64,000 nt of DNA from an uncultured Bacteroidales bacterium (GCA_900315175.1 OMYA01000001.1:62001-126000); one strand, 5' to 3'. Counted from the first letter of the stretch, positions 33,777-42,503 are shown. A program made the numbers and translations. The notes: a model not told the origin generated them from the sequence alone.

Positions 33777-34235
33777 ATGAAAGCGACATACTCACAACGA
33801 CTCATCAAACTTGCAGATTTGAATCATCATCAGACATTTTTCGCAGGCCGCTGCTCGGAATATTTTCTGGAAAGCTCATATTTTGCTGTGGCTCAATATG
33901 TTGACACCAAAGACACGGTGCTTCTCGTGCTTCATGGCATTGACTTCAAGTTCCCGATTTTTGCCGGCGACATCGTCACCTTCGAGAGCAAAGTCATCGC
34001 TGCAGGACGTTCCACATTGACGGTTTACACCAAGATGTATCGCAGCCGCGAGCCTGAAAAAATCGCCGCCGACGGATTCGCCACCTTCTCATATCTCGAC
34101 GAAAACCACCATTCCAAGCCTCATGGCGTGGTCATAACACCTGAAACCGACGAGGAACGCTGGCTCAACCAGCAGGCCGTCGAAGTACTCGAAGACTCGA
34201 AAAGACGCGCCAAGGCAATGAACGCCGCACATTGA
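33777..34235 (+). CDS. Acyl-CoA thioesterase (hot-dog fold, YciA-like)
   Basis: 152 aa from MKATYSQRLIKLADLNHHQT. Hot-dog features LNHHQTFFAGRCSEYF (Asn-x-x-x-x-x-x-G) and GIDFKFPIFAGDIVTFESKV, GRSTLTVYTKMYR. Hydrolyses acyl-CoAs. It lies 21 bp upstream of the GH20 gene, and its family often accompanies lipid turnover genes; no specific substrate is suggested. Confidence 0.85.
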   Translation: MKATYSQRLIKLADLNHHQTFFAGRCSEYFLESSYFAVAQYVDTKDTVLLVLHGIDFKFPIFAGDIVTFESKVIAAGRSTLTVYTKMYRSREPEKIAADGFATFSYLDENHHSKPHGVVITPETDEERWLNQQAVEVLEDSKRRAKAMNAAH

Positions 34236-34256
34236 TATTCACAAAAAAAATAAATT

Positions 34257-36047
34257 ATGAAAAAAATTTGCTTATTGATAACGTCATTGCTGCTGTTTGC
34301 CGCTTGCACCCGCACCCCGATGGCGGAATGGACCGAAGGACCCGCCGAAGATGACGGCCGCGCGCTCAACACCCTTGTGCTTCACCATGTCACAAAAGGC
34401 TCAAGAGTGTGGTTTCAGGAACTTTTCGACTCAAAAACAATAGTCGAAGGACCCGCCATCAACCATTATCAGGGCACTTCGTGGTATATCGACATCCCGT
34501 CAAACGGCACCGTCACGCTGAAATACTACGGCCGCCCGCTGCCGAAACAATCGTGGGCTCCCGAAGGCTTCGTGATTCAACGTAAAGGCATGGCCGATAT
34601 GCCGGTGCAGGTGAATTATCATTTCATCCAACACCCTAAAAACACTGCCGACGACGATTTTATCTGCCGTTACGAGGTGCAGCCCGGCGACATCATCCCA
34701 CAGGTGAAACGCATAAAATATGGCACCGAGCCTCTCGAGCCTTCCGAGAACCTGCCCAACGGCTGGTATCGCATCACCATCGATGAAAACGGCACTCCCA
34801 CTATCGATTCCGACGACGAAGAAGGCACTTTTTATGCCCAGATAACACTCAACAAGCTGCCGAGACCACTGCAGCCTATGACCATCGAAGACTGGCCCGA
34901 CAACCAATACCGAGGCTTCATGCTCGACGTGGCACGCGACTTCCGCAATGTCGATGAGGTACTGAACGTCATCGACCTTATGGCGCAATACAAGTTCAAC
35001 GTCTTCCATTTCCATATCGGTGACGACGAGTCATGGTGCTTGGAAATCAGAGACTTACCAGACTTAACCGACTTCGGCGGGCATCATGCATTGCCCGATT
35101 GGAACCTCCAGGAGACCGAGGCTCTGAAGCCGACACCCAACGGTAACGTTGGAAACAAGACATACTTCACTGGCGAAGAATACAAGCAGATTTTAAAATA
35201 TGCGTGGGAGCGCCACATCGCAGTGATTCCAGAGTTCGACGCGCCAGGTCATTCAAGGGCGTCCATCAAGGCGATGCAAGCTTACGAACGGCGCACCGGC
35301 GATGCTTCTTATCGTCTGCAAGACCCCGCCGACACCTCACATTACTGGTCAGCGCAGGATTTTACAGATAACGTGCTAAGTGTTTATCTCCCAAGTGTTT
35401 ACACCTTCTACGGCAAAGTATTTGATGAGGTGATAAAACTTCATCAGGAAGCCGAAGTGCCGCTTCTCGCGATTCATATCGGAGGCGACGAGGTGCCTGA
35501 TGGCGCATGGGCAAATCACGACCGCAAGGCAATGAAAGACCTGTTCACCAACAACATGCTGCAGCTTGCCGAGCAACGCGGCATACGTCTCGCCGGATGG
35601 GAAGACATCGCCAAGGGCATCGAGCCGGAAACGCTCGAGCGTCTTAAGCAGTCGCTTTATTTCGTCAATATCTGGACAGGCAAAGGCATGGAAGGCATAC
35701 CTTGTGTGCTCTCGCCTGCCACCAACAACTACGTAGACCTCGCCTACAGCGCTGACCCCGAGGAACTCGGACTCTTCTGGGCCGGCTACGTCGACGAACG
35801 CATGACCTTCTCAATGAACCCTAAAGAATATGCTGGCGACATCGTAGGAGTGTCGGCACATCTGTGGTCGGAGCAACTGCGCAACTTCGATGACGTCACC
35901 TTCCAGATGTTACCCAAGTCACTCGGCGTCGCCGAAAGAGCCTGGAACACCACCTCTCCAGGCGATTTCAACAGGTTCTACAGCATTATCGTGGCAAGAG
36001 AGATGCCCGTCTGGAAAGAACTTGGTTATCGGTTCAAAACAAGATAA
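34257..36047 (+). CDS. GH20 beta-N-acetylhexosaminidase lipoprotein
   Basis: 596 aa. MKKICLLITSLLLFAAC is a lipoprotein signal. N-terminal GH20b-like domain to about residue 215, then the TIM barrel beginning YRGFMLDVARDFRNVDEVLN with HFHIGDDESW and PEFDAPGHSRAS; the catalytic Asp-Glu pair is at residues 411-412 in HIGGDEVPDG. Removes terminal GlcNAc/GalNAc from glycans using substrate-assisted catalysis, at the outer membrane. Fits use of mucin, host N-glycan or chitin oligosaccharides. Confidence 0.95.
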   Translation: MKKICLLITSLLLFAACTRTPMAEWTEGPAEDDGRALNTLVLHHVTKGSRVWFQELFDSKTIVEGPAINHYQGTSWYIDIPSNGTVTLKYYGRPLPKQSWAPEGFVIQRKGMADMPVQVNYHFIQHPKNTADDDFICRYEVQPGDIIPQVKRIKYGTEPLEPSENLPNGWYRITIDENGTPTIDSDDEEGTFYAQITLNKLPRPLQPMTIEDWPDNQYRGFMLDVARDFRNVDEVLNVIDLMAQYKFNVFHFHIGDDESWCLEIRDLPDLTDFGGHHALPDWNLQETEALKPTPNGNVGNKTYFTGEEYKQILKYAWERHIAVIPEFDAPGHSRASIKAMQAYERRTGDASYRLQDPADTSHYWSAQDFTDNVLSVYLPSVYTFYGKVFDEVIKLHQEAEVPLLAIHIGGDEVPDGAWANHDRKAMKDLFTNNMLQLAEQRGIRLAGWEDIAKGIEPETLERLKQSLYFVNIWTGKGMEGIPCVLSPATNNYVDLAYSADPEELGLFWAGYVDERMTFSMNPKEYAGDIVGVSAHLWSEQLRNFDDVTFQMLPKSLGVAERAWNTTSPGDFNRFYSIIVAREMPVWKELGYRFKTR

Positions 36048-36061
36048 AAAAGACTGATAGT

Positions 36062-36246
36062 GATGCGAAAGTAACCGCCTATACGCCACAGGATATAGCC
36101 CCAACCCATGCAAAATGTGACGGCGACATGCCCGTTACGCAAGGACTAACACTTGATAAACCTGGCGTTTGATAAAGCACAGAGTACAATCCAACAGTAA
36201 GCGACGCTCCACAACCAACTGGGGCAATGAACGGTGTGTGCCTATA
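36062..36246 (+). pseudogene. Remnant of a surface-protein beta-sandwich repeat
   Basis: Reading from 36062 gives DAKVTAYTPQDIAPTHAKCD, then GDMPVTQGLTLDKPGV, two stops, then STEYNPTVSDAPQPTGAMNG. This is the pattern of the fibronectin-like repeats of Bacteroidetes surface proteins (...GxVT..G..VTxRGVCWGTSxNPTxxD..T..G..G), with the CWG positions changed to tga taa agc. The piece has no start and in-frame stops, so it is dead. The rest of the 337-bp gap (36247-36384) holds only the AT-rich leader of the next gene. Confidence 0.45.
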
Positions 36247-36384
36247 ACCGATAAGTGGAGAAATTTGATTTCTGAAAATTTTTAAAACAATTTCCATGCA
36301 AAAAATATTTTTTTGTAATTTCGCGCCCTCAAAAACAGCGCAAAAGCATCAAAAACGAAAACATTAAAACAACACTTAGCAATC

Positions 36385-37899
36385 ATGAAGAAACTTAGCA
36401 CATTCATTGTTGCACTATCCTTGATATTAGGCATGGCCCAGTGCAAGAAACAGGAAACGCCCGCCACGCCCCAAAACACAGAAGGCAACCTTGTTCACCT
36501 CACCGTGAAAGTGGGCAACGGCTCAAGAGCTGATGTTGATCCCTCAAATGGTATTGTCTCTTTCAGTGATGGCGACAAACTTTATGTCGGCTACGACAAG
36601 GCCTGTGTTGGCACGCTGGAATATAGCGCCAGCACGAACAAATTCAGCGGCGACCTCAGTCTTTCGCAAAACGGCGAACAACCGCTGCATTTATACTACT
36701 TGGGAGGAGATGTTAACCAAGTTGGTGAAACGCAGCGATACATCGTTGACATCTACGAACAACAATTCAATCCCTATCCCGTGATTTCTTACGGCACTTC
36801 AACGACTAACTATTCCGAAAGCAGCAAAGCTTACTCCACCACATTGGAGAACCAATGCGCCTTGGTGGAGTTCACCACCAACAGGATTCTCAAGGAAACG
36901 AACTTTTATATCCAGGGAATAAACAACCAGGTGGCTATTGACTTTGAAAACAACACCATTACCACGACCAACACCACGGGCAACATCTCACTGTACCCCG
37001 AAACTCCCACCAGCCGCTGGGCCATCCTGCTTCCCAATGAGGAAGAAGTGACCGTCACCGTTAATGCCGTAGGTTACATTGAAAAAAATATTACCATTCC
37101 TCCTGTCAATAAAAATGATTTTCTGCATGGCGAGAATGCTGTCCGTTTTGAGTTGACGGCTATGGAGGCAGACGACCCGCTGACGATAGAGGCCGCACCT
37201 AATACGAATGGCTACATCAGTGTGATCAATCCGCTGCAGGGAATGAAGTACTCGAAAAACAATGGCGAAAAGATACCCATAGAAAGCGACATCGAAATCC
37301 ACCTTGAACAATTCGACGTGGTGCAGTTTTACGGCAACGGCACAGACTATAGCGGTACCAAGATTGTCAGCGGTATCAATATGTCATTGTATGGCAACAT
37401 CATGAGTTTAGTGGACGAGGAAAACTTTGCGACGATCACCACAATGGAAGGTGCTTCTTTCGCAGGTCTTTTCGCCGGAAACACATGTGGCTTCGAGGCA
37501 AGCGGTCTGCTGCTGCCCGCCACGACGCTGAGCCAAGACTGCTATTCCAGCATGTTTGCCGGGTGCTCCGGAATGTCGGACACCCCCGTCGAGTTGCCCG
37601 CCTTAACATTGGCCAAAGGATGCTATTCCAACATGTTCGAGGGGTGCGACATGATACCGGATGCTCCCCATCTGCCCGCCACGGAATTAGTCGACAGGTG
37701 CTATGCTTCTATGTTTTCCGGATGCGGTACCATCGAACAAGTGACCTGCTTAGCCACCACCATCACTGGCACTGACTGCACCAAAGATTGGCTCGACGGA
37801 GTGAAACCTGCCGGCACGTTCACCAAGGCCAAGGGTGCATCCTGTTGGACCTCGGGTAGCAACGGTATCCCATCTGGCTGGGATGTCTACGAATACTAA
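36385..37899 (+). CDS. Fimbrillin-like lipoprotein with C-terminal Cys-Tyr-SMF repeats
   Basis: 504 aa. Signal MKKLSTFIVALSLILGMAQC with lipobox Cys. Residues 35-255 resemble a fimbrillin/FimA-like N-terminal domain: VHLTVKVGNGSRADVD, FSDGDKLYVGY, FSGDLSL. From about residue 370 there are three copies of a 26-27 aa LRR-like repeat of the type LPATxLxxxCYxSMFxGC (CYSSMFAGC, CYSNMFEGC, CYASMFSGC), as in BspA-type surface proteins. Probably cell-surface adhesin or minor pilus component. The gene ends in a strong terminator. Confidence 0.8.
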   Translation: MKKLSTFIVALSLILGMAQCKKQETPATPQNTEGNLVHLTVKVGNGSRADVDPSNGIVSFSDGDKLYVGYDKACVGTLEYSASTNKFSGDLSLSQNGEQPLHLYYLGGDVNQVGETQRYIVDIYEQQFNPYPVISYGTSTTNYSESSKAYSTTLENQCALVEFTTNRILKETNFYIQGINNQVAIDFENNTITTTNTTGNISLYPETPTSRWAILLPNEEEVTVTVNAVGYIEKNITIPPVNKNDFLHGENAVRFELTAMEADDPLTIEAAPNTNGYISVINPLQGMKYSKNNGEKIPIESDIEIHLEQFDVVQFYGNGTDYSGTKIVSGINMSLYGNIMSLVDEENFATITTMEGASFAGLFAGNTCGFEASGLLLPATTLSQDCYSSMFAGCSGMSDTPVELPALTLAKGCYSNMFEGCDMIPDAPHLPATELVDRCYASMFSGCGTIEQVTCLATTITGTDCTKDWLDGVKPAGTFTKAKGASCWTSGSNGIPSGWDVYEY

Positions 37900-37928
37900 C
37901 CCGACAACAATCGTCGAAACTTAATATG

Positions 37929-37965
37929 AAAGGCAGCCTTCGTTTGAGGGCTGCCTTTTGTTTGT
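37929..37965 (+). terminator. Rho-independent terminator
   Basis: Perfect 10-bp stem AAAGGCAGCC (37929-37938) / GGCTGCCTTT (37949-37958), 10-nt loop, then TTGTTTGTTTATTT. Ends the fimbrillin-like gene. Confidence 0.9.
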
Positions 37966-38048
37966 TTATTTCTTGTTTGCGACTGCAAAAATACGATAAT
38001 CTTTTCCAAACAGTTCTAACTTAGTAGATTGATTTTCATCATAGAAAA

Positions 38049-38075
38049 AAGACCCTTAGTCAATCTAAGGATCTT
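38049..38075 (-). terminator. Hairpin terminator of the DUF2795 gene
   Basis: On the minus strand AAGATCCTTAG / CTAAGGGTCTT with a 5-nt loop is followed by TTTTTTC. Opposed to the terminator at 37929, separating the two genes. Confidence 0.7.
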
Positions 38076-38107
38076 CTTTATTTAACTGATTTTCAGTTAT
38101 TTACAAA

Positions 38108-38329
38108 TTAGTATTCATCTTCGTGGAAGAAAAAATCGTCCTTTGTAGGATAATCGGGCCAAAGGTCCTCAATACGCTCGTAAACATCACCCTCGTCCTC
38201 AATCTCCTGAAGATTCTCTATGACTTCCTGCGGTGCGCCTGTTCTCATTGCCCACTCAAGAAGCTCGTCTCTGGTTGCCGGCCATGGAGCGTCCTCCATT
38301 TTCGACGCTAATTCTAATGTCCAATACAT
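38108..38329 (-). CDS. DUF2795-family small acidic protein
   Basis: 73 aa. MYWTLELASKMEDAPWPATR, then ELLEWAMRTGAPQEVIENL and a C-terminal acidic DLWPDYPTKDDFFFHEDEY. This is the standard Bacteroidetes form of DUF2795 (a helical domain, function unknown), highly conserved in the phylum. Single gene with its own promoter and terminator, suggesting strong constitutive expression. Confidence 0.9.
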   Translation of the reverse strand: MYWTLELASKMEDAPWPATRDELLEWAMRTGAPQEVIENLQEIEDEGDVYERIEDLWPDYPTKDDFFFHEDEY

Positions 38330-38358
38330 AATTATTATATCCTTTTTGTTTTGGGGTG

Positions 38359-38388
38359 CAAAAATACTACAAATTTTTATTTTGTCAA
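38359..38388 (-). promoter_or_regulatory. Full Bacteroidetes promoter of the DUF2795 gene
   Basis: Minus strand: TTG (38388-38386), a 19-bp spacer, then TATTTTTG (38366-38359). Best -33/-7 pair in the window. Confidence 0.7.
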
Positions 38389-38446
38389 GAAAAATTTTAT
38401 AATTTTTTTAGCCATTAAAACAATCCATTCAAATTAATGTTAATGG

Positions 38447-38977
38447 CTATTTCGGCTGCCACTTGACATCTCCTTCGGAAAACACTCTCGACATCACGAA
38501 AAACATGTCCGACAAACGATTTAAGTATCTCATTAACACCGGGTTAACATCGTGTTGTCTGCTCATGCGCACTACGGCTCTCTCAGCACGTCTGCACACC
38601 GTCCTGCACACATGGCACTTCGATGCCATCAGATTCCCTCCGGGAATGATGAGGCTGTTGAGGGGTCTCAGGCCTTCGTTCATCTCATCGATGAATCTCT
38701 CTATGCCTTCCACATCGGCCTCTTCCATCTGCGGAAGCTGTTTCTTCAAATCGGAATTCTCGTCGGTGGCAAGCAGACATTCCGCCACCAGAAGGCGCTC
38801 CTGAATGCGTTTGAAAACGTCGTTATACTTGTCTGTTGAGTCCATCAGCACCGCGATGAATGCGCTCAACTCGTCAAGGGTGCCGTAAGCCTCCAAACGG
38901 ACATCGTCCTTGCCGACACGCGTGCCGTTGACCAGCGATGTCGTGCCTTTGTCGCCTGTCTTCGTGTAAACTTTCAT
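38447..38977 (-). CDS. Cob(I)alamin adenosyltransferase, PduO type
   Basis: 176 aa. KVYTKTGDKGTTSLVNGTRV at the start is the ATP-binding signature, followed by EAYGTLDELSAFI; the C-terminal CRRAERAVVRM and YLNRLSDMFFVMSR complete the family pattern. Makes adenosylcobalamin, so the cell has B12-dependent enzymes such as methylmalonyl-CoA mutase. Start overlaps the preceding remnant gene by 4 bp. Confidence 0.95.
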   Translation of the reverse strand: MKVYTKTGDKGTTSLVNGTRVGKDDVRLEAYGTLDELSAFIAVLMDSTDKYNDVFKRIQERLLVAECLLATDENSDLKKQLPQMEEADVEGIERFIDEMNEGLRPLNSLIIPGGNLMASKCHVCRTVCRRAERAVVRMSRQHDVNPVLMRYLNRLSDMFFVMSRVFSEGDVKWQPK

Positions 38978-39393
38978 ATCTTTAATATATAATGTTCTTT
39001 TTTTATTCTATCCATTATGAAAACCATGCCGAAACGCCAACAGTCGATGCTCAGACGCACCTTTTCGTCGTCTTTCAGCATTTCCCAGTCCGCCTCGTTC
39101 TGCCTGTTGCGATGAATGTCCTTAACAATCATCACAACATCATTATCTTTGAAAATCAATGGATTATCATTAACAAAATCTTTTATCCTGTTATTCAAAT
39201 CATCGTAAAACTCGTCATTAACCTGTTGTTTTCGTTCGTGGAGGATTTCTCGACTACACTTCACTCCGTTTCGTTTCGCTCGAAATGACATGGAGGGTTC
39301 GAGGACCTTTTCATAAAGGTCGAAAACCAACGGCGAATGCAGATGATATTTCCCCTGCGCCTTTCTTCGATATTTCAGATAGCTGATAATCAT
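38974..39393 (-). pseudogene. SAM-dependent methyltransferase with its core deleted and a repeat inserted
   Basis: 139 codons, open throughout. The N-terminus ISYLKYRRKAQGKYHLHSP... LVFDLYEKVL matches the start of a Bacteroidetes class I methyltransferase family of about 240 aa, and the end, VKDIHRNRQNEADWEMLKDD, then VRLSIDCWRFGMVFI, matches its C-terminus. The glycine-rich SAM-binding motif and most of the Rossmann fold are missing. Between the ends lies SFRAKRNGVKCSREILHERK, encoded by the interspersed repeat at 39242-39289. The product cannot be an active methyltransferase. Overlaps the adenosyltransferase by 4 bp. Confidence 0.6.
39242..39289. repeat. CATTTCGAG-family element end inside the methyltransferase remnant
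   Basis: AGGATTTCTCGAC...CTCGAAATGAC, the same end sequence as in the element at 44893-45014. It is read in frame by the remnant gene. Confidence 0.7.
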
Positions 39394-39403
39394 TGATTAA
39401 ATT

Positions 39404-39466
39404 GTAGAGACGCCACAATGTGACGTCTCTACATTATTGTTTGAGACGTATTTTCATCCGTCTCAA
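39404..39466. repeat. Two GAGACG-family hairpins
   Basis: GTAGAGACG (39404-39412) pairs with CGTCTCTAC (39424-39432); then TTGAGACG (39441-39448) pairs with CGTCTCAA (39459-39466). Same family as the palindrome in queE. Sits between the T9SS gene and the methyltransferase remnant. Confidence 0.75.
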
Positions 39467-39472
39467 CACATT

Positions 39473-41098
39473 TTATCTCTTAATGAATTTCACCACTGCG
39501 CCGTTCATCTTCACGAAATAAACGCCGTTTGAGAGTTCAGCCACGTTGACGGCATTCTCACCCTCGTTCACGTTGACAACCATAACCATTCTGCCTGCCA
39601 TATCCAAAATCTGTGCTTCAGCAGCCTGCTCAGCGTTAATCATAACAACGTTTGTTGCCGGATTCGGATAGAGGTTGAACATAACAGCATCGTTCTCGTT
39701 GACTGCGTCATAGCCTGTGTAGACGTGGAAATCAGCGACTTCCCATGTTGCAGCTGCTTCTGTTGTGCTGGTATATTTGAATCCAATATACAAATTGTGC
39801 ACATCTTGCATGTTGGTCAGGGTGTAGTCTGTTGTAGCCCACTCATATTCGCCTGGTGACCATGTGAAGTGAGAAGTGATTTCAACCCAGTCGAATTCGT
39901 TAGGATCGCTCATGCCGTCATAATCCTCTGAATAGTAAATCTTAAGAGGGTCACCATCATACTTGTAAGCGTTCATGAAGCAGATAGTATATGTTTCGTA
40001 TGTTGCGCCAGTCAAGATATTTGGTGTGATGAGCCAGTCTTCGTTGACATGATTTGCACTGCTTGCATAGCCGGTCATCTTTGCGTATGGGATGCCATTG
40101 TATGAGCCTGTTCCCCACTCCTGTTCACCTTCAACGTTGACAGCTGCGAATGGTGCGAGACCGTTTGCAAAGTCTGATGAGAAGAGGCATGTCACATCCT
40201 GTGTTGTCACACTTGTTGTAGGATATGAACCATCGGTCTTATAGTCGATATTGTCACCGCTGTTGGTGTAAGGGAAGATGGCAAAATGCCATGTTGTGTT
40301 TGCTGTGAGACCTTCGAAGTATACGTCAGTGTCTGTCACATTGTAAGCCACGTGACCGTTTGACGGGTCGGTGTCATTCTCAACTGGTGTGCCGTCGACC
40401 GGAACACTGATTTCGCCTGTTGAACCGATAATCACATAGCCTCTTGGGAGCTGTGTGCCTGTTGAAGCTGTCCATGCGAGTGTCACCTTTGTGATGTCCA
40501 ATGTTGCATAGAAGTTTGTAGGATAGTTGCTTGGCTCCGGGTCTATCACAGCCTCACCGCCTTTGTAGATGTAAATCAAACCGTTGATGTTTGATGATTC
40601 TTTGTAGCAACCGAACAAGGTGCTTGTGTTGTTGTAACGCATGATGTTCTGTTCGACGCCGCCGTTTGATGTCGGGACGAAGCCTTCGCCGTCCATGTTG
40701 AGTGTCCATTCACCTTTGACATCGAGGTTGGTCTGTGTCTTGAGGTAGTTGCCGCCACCTGGAGCATAGAGGAAGCCGTTCTTCAGCTCATCGAAGAATG
40801 TCCAGGCGCCGTTGCTCTGGCCCATTGTCATCTCAAAAGCGTCTTCCTGGCTATTCGGGTCGGTAGCCGGAGTGAGGGTGATCTCATTGCCGACAGTGCC
40901 GAGTTCGACAGCGTGACGGTTGTTTGACTTCTGATATGACATCACGAGGCCTGTACCGTCGTCTCTAATACCAACGAGGATGACCTTGTCGCCAGCGCTC
41001 AACTGTGAGGCCGATGTAACCTTTGTATAAGTGGTGGTCTGAGCCATCGCACTTAGACTGATTAACGCTACTGCTAATAAGAGTAAAACTTTTTTCAT
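39473..41098 (-). CDS. T9SS-secreted protein with choice-of-anchor J-like domain
   Basis: 541 aa, signal peptide MKKVLLLLAVALISLSAMAQ. N-terminal part TYTKVTSASQLSAGDKVILV is a beta module seen in Bacteroidetes extracellular proteins, then a fibronectin III-like segment (TKVTLAWTASTG...YFEGLTANTTWHFAI) and a choice-of-anchor J module (LFSSDFANGLAPF...NEDWLITPNI). The C-terminus is a type A sorting domain: NLYPNPATNVVMINA, AQILDMAGRMV, LSNGVYFVKM, VVKFIKR. Surface or secreted; no catalytic motif recognised. Confidence 0.9.
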   Translation of the reverse strand: MKKVLLLLAVALISLSAMAQTTTYTKVTSASQLSAGDKVILVGIRDDGTGLVMSYQKSNNRHAVELGTVGNEITLTPATDPNSQEDAFEMTMGQSNGAWTFFDELKNGFLYAPGGGNYLKTQTNLDVKGEWTLNMDGEGFVPTSNGGVEQNIMRYNNTSTLFGCYKESSNINGLIYIYKGGEAVIDPEPSNYPTNFYATLDITKVTLAWTASTGTQLPRGYVIIGSTGEISVPVDGTPVENDTDPSNGHVAYNVTDTDVYFEGLTANTTWHFAIFPYTNSGDNIDYKTDGSYPTTSVTTQDVTCLFSSDFANGLAPFAAVNVEGEQEWGTGSYNGIPYAKMTGYASSANHVNEDWLITPNILTGATYETYTICFMNAYKYDGDPLKIYYSEDYDGMSDPNEFDWVEITSHFTWSPGEYEWATTDYTLTNMQDVHNLYIGFKYTSTTEAAATWEVADFHVYTGYDAVNENDAVMFNLYPNPATNVVMINAEQAAEAQILDMAGRMVMVVNVNEGENAVNVAELSNGVYFVKMNGAVVKFIKR

Positions 41099-41153
41099 GT
41101 TTTTTAATTTTAATTTAACATTATTTCATTATTAAATAATTTGTCCAATACGT

Positions 41154-41176
41154 ACAAAGGCATGCCTTGTCCCTAC
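41154..41176. repeat. ACAAGGCATGCCTTGT-family palindrome at the nifU-like stop
   Basis: Core AAGGCATGCCTT (41157-41168) is a perfect palindrome inside GTACAAAGGCATGCCTTGTC...CCTAC; the CTA that gives the nifU-like stop (41173-41175) belongs to the repeat end. Confidence 0.6.
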
Positions 41177-41409
41177 ACCTTTTCCACCGCCTTAATTTCA
41201 GGAATCACGCTTTTCATCGTATTTTCGATGCCGTTTTTCAATGTCTGCGTGCTGTGCGGGCAGTTGGCGCAATGACCTGTGAGCTGCACCCACACCGTCA
41301 TGTCGTCGTCGAGGCGCACGAACTCCACGCCGCCGCCGTCGGCCTTCAGATAAGGCTCGATCTGCGTCAGAATGTTCCTGACTTTTTTCTCTATAGCTTC
41401 TTTTTCCAT
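41173..41409 (-). CDS. NifU-like C-terminal domain protein (Fe-S scaffold)
   Basis: 78 aa from MEKEAIEKKVRNILTQIEPY. Single NifU C-terminal domain with the cluster-binding CANC in QLTGHCANCPHSTQTLKNGI. Acts in iron-sulfur cluster assembly or delivery. The ATG is one base after the mrp stop, so the two Fe-S genes are cotranscribed. A palindromic repeat supplies the stop codon. Confidence 0.93.
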   Translation of the reverse strand: MEKEAIEKKVRNILTQIEPYLKADGGGVEFVRLDDDMTVWVQLTGHCANCPHSTQTLKNGIENTMKSVIPEIKAVEKV

Positions 41410-41410
41410 C

Positions 41411-42433
41411 TTAAACCAATTCAATAACTTTACGTGCCACTTTCTCGAATGCGGCCGTCACCGGACCGAAGTTGCCGAAGGTGTAAGGTGTGCCTTTGTC
41501 GCCTGCGCTCGCGATGTTCTCGTCCATCGGGATGGCGCCCAGGAACGGGATGCCGAGTTCTTCAGCAAATTCTTTGCCGTGACCCTGACCGAAGATGTAA
41601 TATTTCTTTTCAGGCATGTCACTTGGAGTGAAATAAGCCATGTTCTCAACCAGGCCGAGGATCGGGATGCTCACGCCTTTGTGTTTGAACATGTTGGCTG
41701 CGCGGCGCACATCGGCGAATGCCACCTTCTGAGGTGTCGTCACGATGATAGAGCCAGCGACCTTGAAATTCTGAGCCAAGCAGAGCTGTATGTCGCCTGT
41801 TCCTGGAGGCATATCGACGACCAAAAAGTCTATCTCACCCCAGTCGGTCTCGGTCATGAGCTGTGTCAGAGCGCTTGTCGCCATAGGTCCGCGCCAGATA
41901 AGAGGCGTGTTCGGGTCGACCATCATGCCGATGCTCATCAGCTTGATGCCGTATTTCTGCAATGGCACCATATATGTCTTGCCGTCTTTGTCGTAGCACT
42001 CCGGCTGCTCGCCTTCTGTTCCGAACATAATCGGCACCGACGGACCATAGATGTCAGCGTCGAGCATGCCTACCTTGAAGCCCTGCACTGCCAGTGCCAC
42101 TGCGAGGTTCACCGCCACTGTCGACTTGCCCACGCCGCCTTTGCCTGACGCCACCGCGATGATATGTTTCACCTTCGAGAGCATAGTCACCGGCGCCGTC
42201 GGGATGATGTCGACATCAACATCTCCGAAATTATCGTTCAAAACCTTCTTCGCATTCTCGATAACGAACTTGTTTTTCTCGTCATCGACATCGTCAAACA
42301 CGAGCTTAAAACGAACCAAATTCTCTCCCACCTCGACGTCTTTAACCATCTCAGCGTCAACGATGTTACTCCCTTTAGGAAAATAAACAACGTCTTTCAA
42401 AACTTCCAAAACTTTCTGTTTCGACGGAATCAT
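41411..42433 (-). CDS. mrp: Mrp/NBP35-family Fe-S carrier ATPase
   Basis: 340 aa. N-terminal DUF59-like (MIP18) domain from KVLEVLKDVVYFPKGSNIVD, then the deviant Walker A VASGKGGVGKSTVAVNLAVA (about residue 104) and Walker B-like MLDADIYGPSVP, LVVDMPPGTGDIQL. Carries a [4Fe-4S] cluster to apo-proteins. Operon with the nifU-like gene. Promoter box TATTTTTG at 42465-42472. Confidence 0.95.
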   Translation of the reverse strand: MIPSKQKVLEVLKDVVYFPKGSNIVDAEMVKDVEVGENLVRFKLVFDDVDDEKNKFVIENAKKVLNDNFGDVDVDIIPTAPVTMLSKVKHIIAVASGKGGVGKSTVAVNLAVALAVQGFKVGMLDADIYGPSVPIMFGTEGEQPECYDKDGKTYMVPLQKYGIKLMSIGMMVDPNTPLIWRGPMATSALTQLMTETDWGEIDFLVVDMPPGTGDIQLCLAQNFKVAGSIIVTTPQKVAFADVRRAANMFKHKGVSIPILGLVENMAYFTPSDMPEKKYYIFGQGHGKEFAEELGIPFLGAIPMDENIASAGDKGTPYTFGNFGPVTAAFEKVARKVIELV

Positions 42434-42464
42434 TTCAAAAAGAATTTTATAGAATTAAAGTTTA

Positions 42465-42472
42465 CAAAAATA
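42465..42472 (-). promoter_or_regulatory. -7 promoter element of mrp
   Basis: Minus strand TATTTTTG, 31 bp before the mrp ATG. Confidence 0.6.
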
Positions 42473-42503
42473 CAAAATATTTCAATCAACGAATTTTTTT
42501 TTT

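Noticed and set aside
36079..36297. 72-codon minus-strand open frame upstream of the fimbrillin-like gene
   Set aside because: Lies antisense to the decayed surface-protein repeat, which explains its composition.
39404..39466. Hairpins considered as terminator of the T9SS gene
   Set aside because: No U-rich run after either stem; sequence belongs to the dispersed GAGACG palindrome family.
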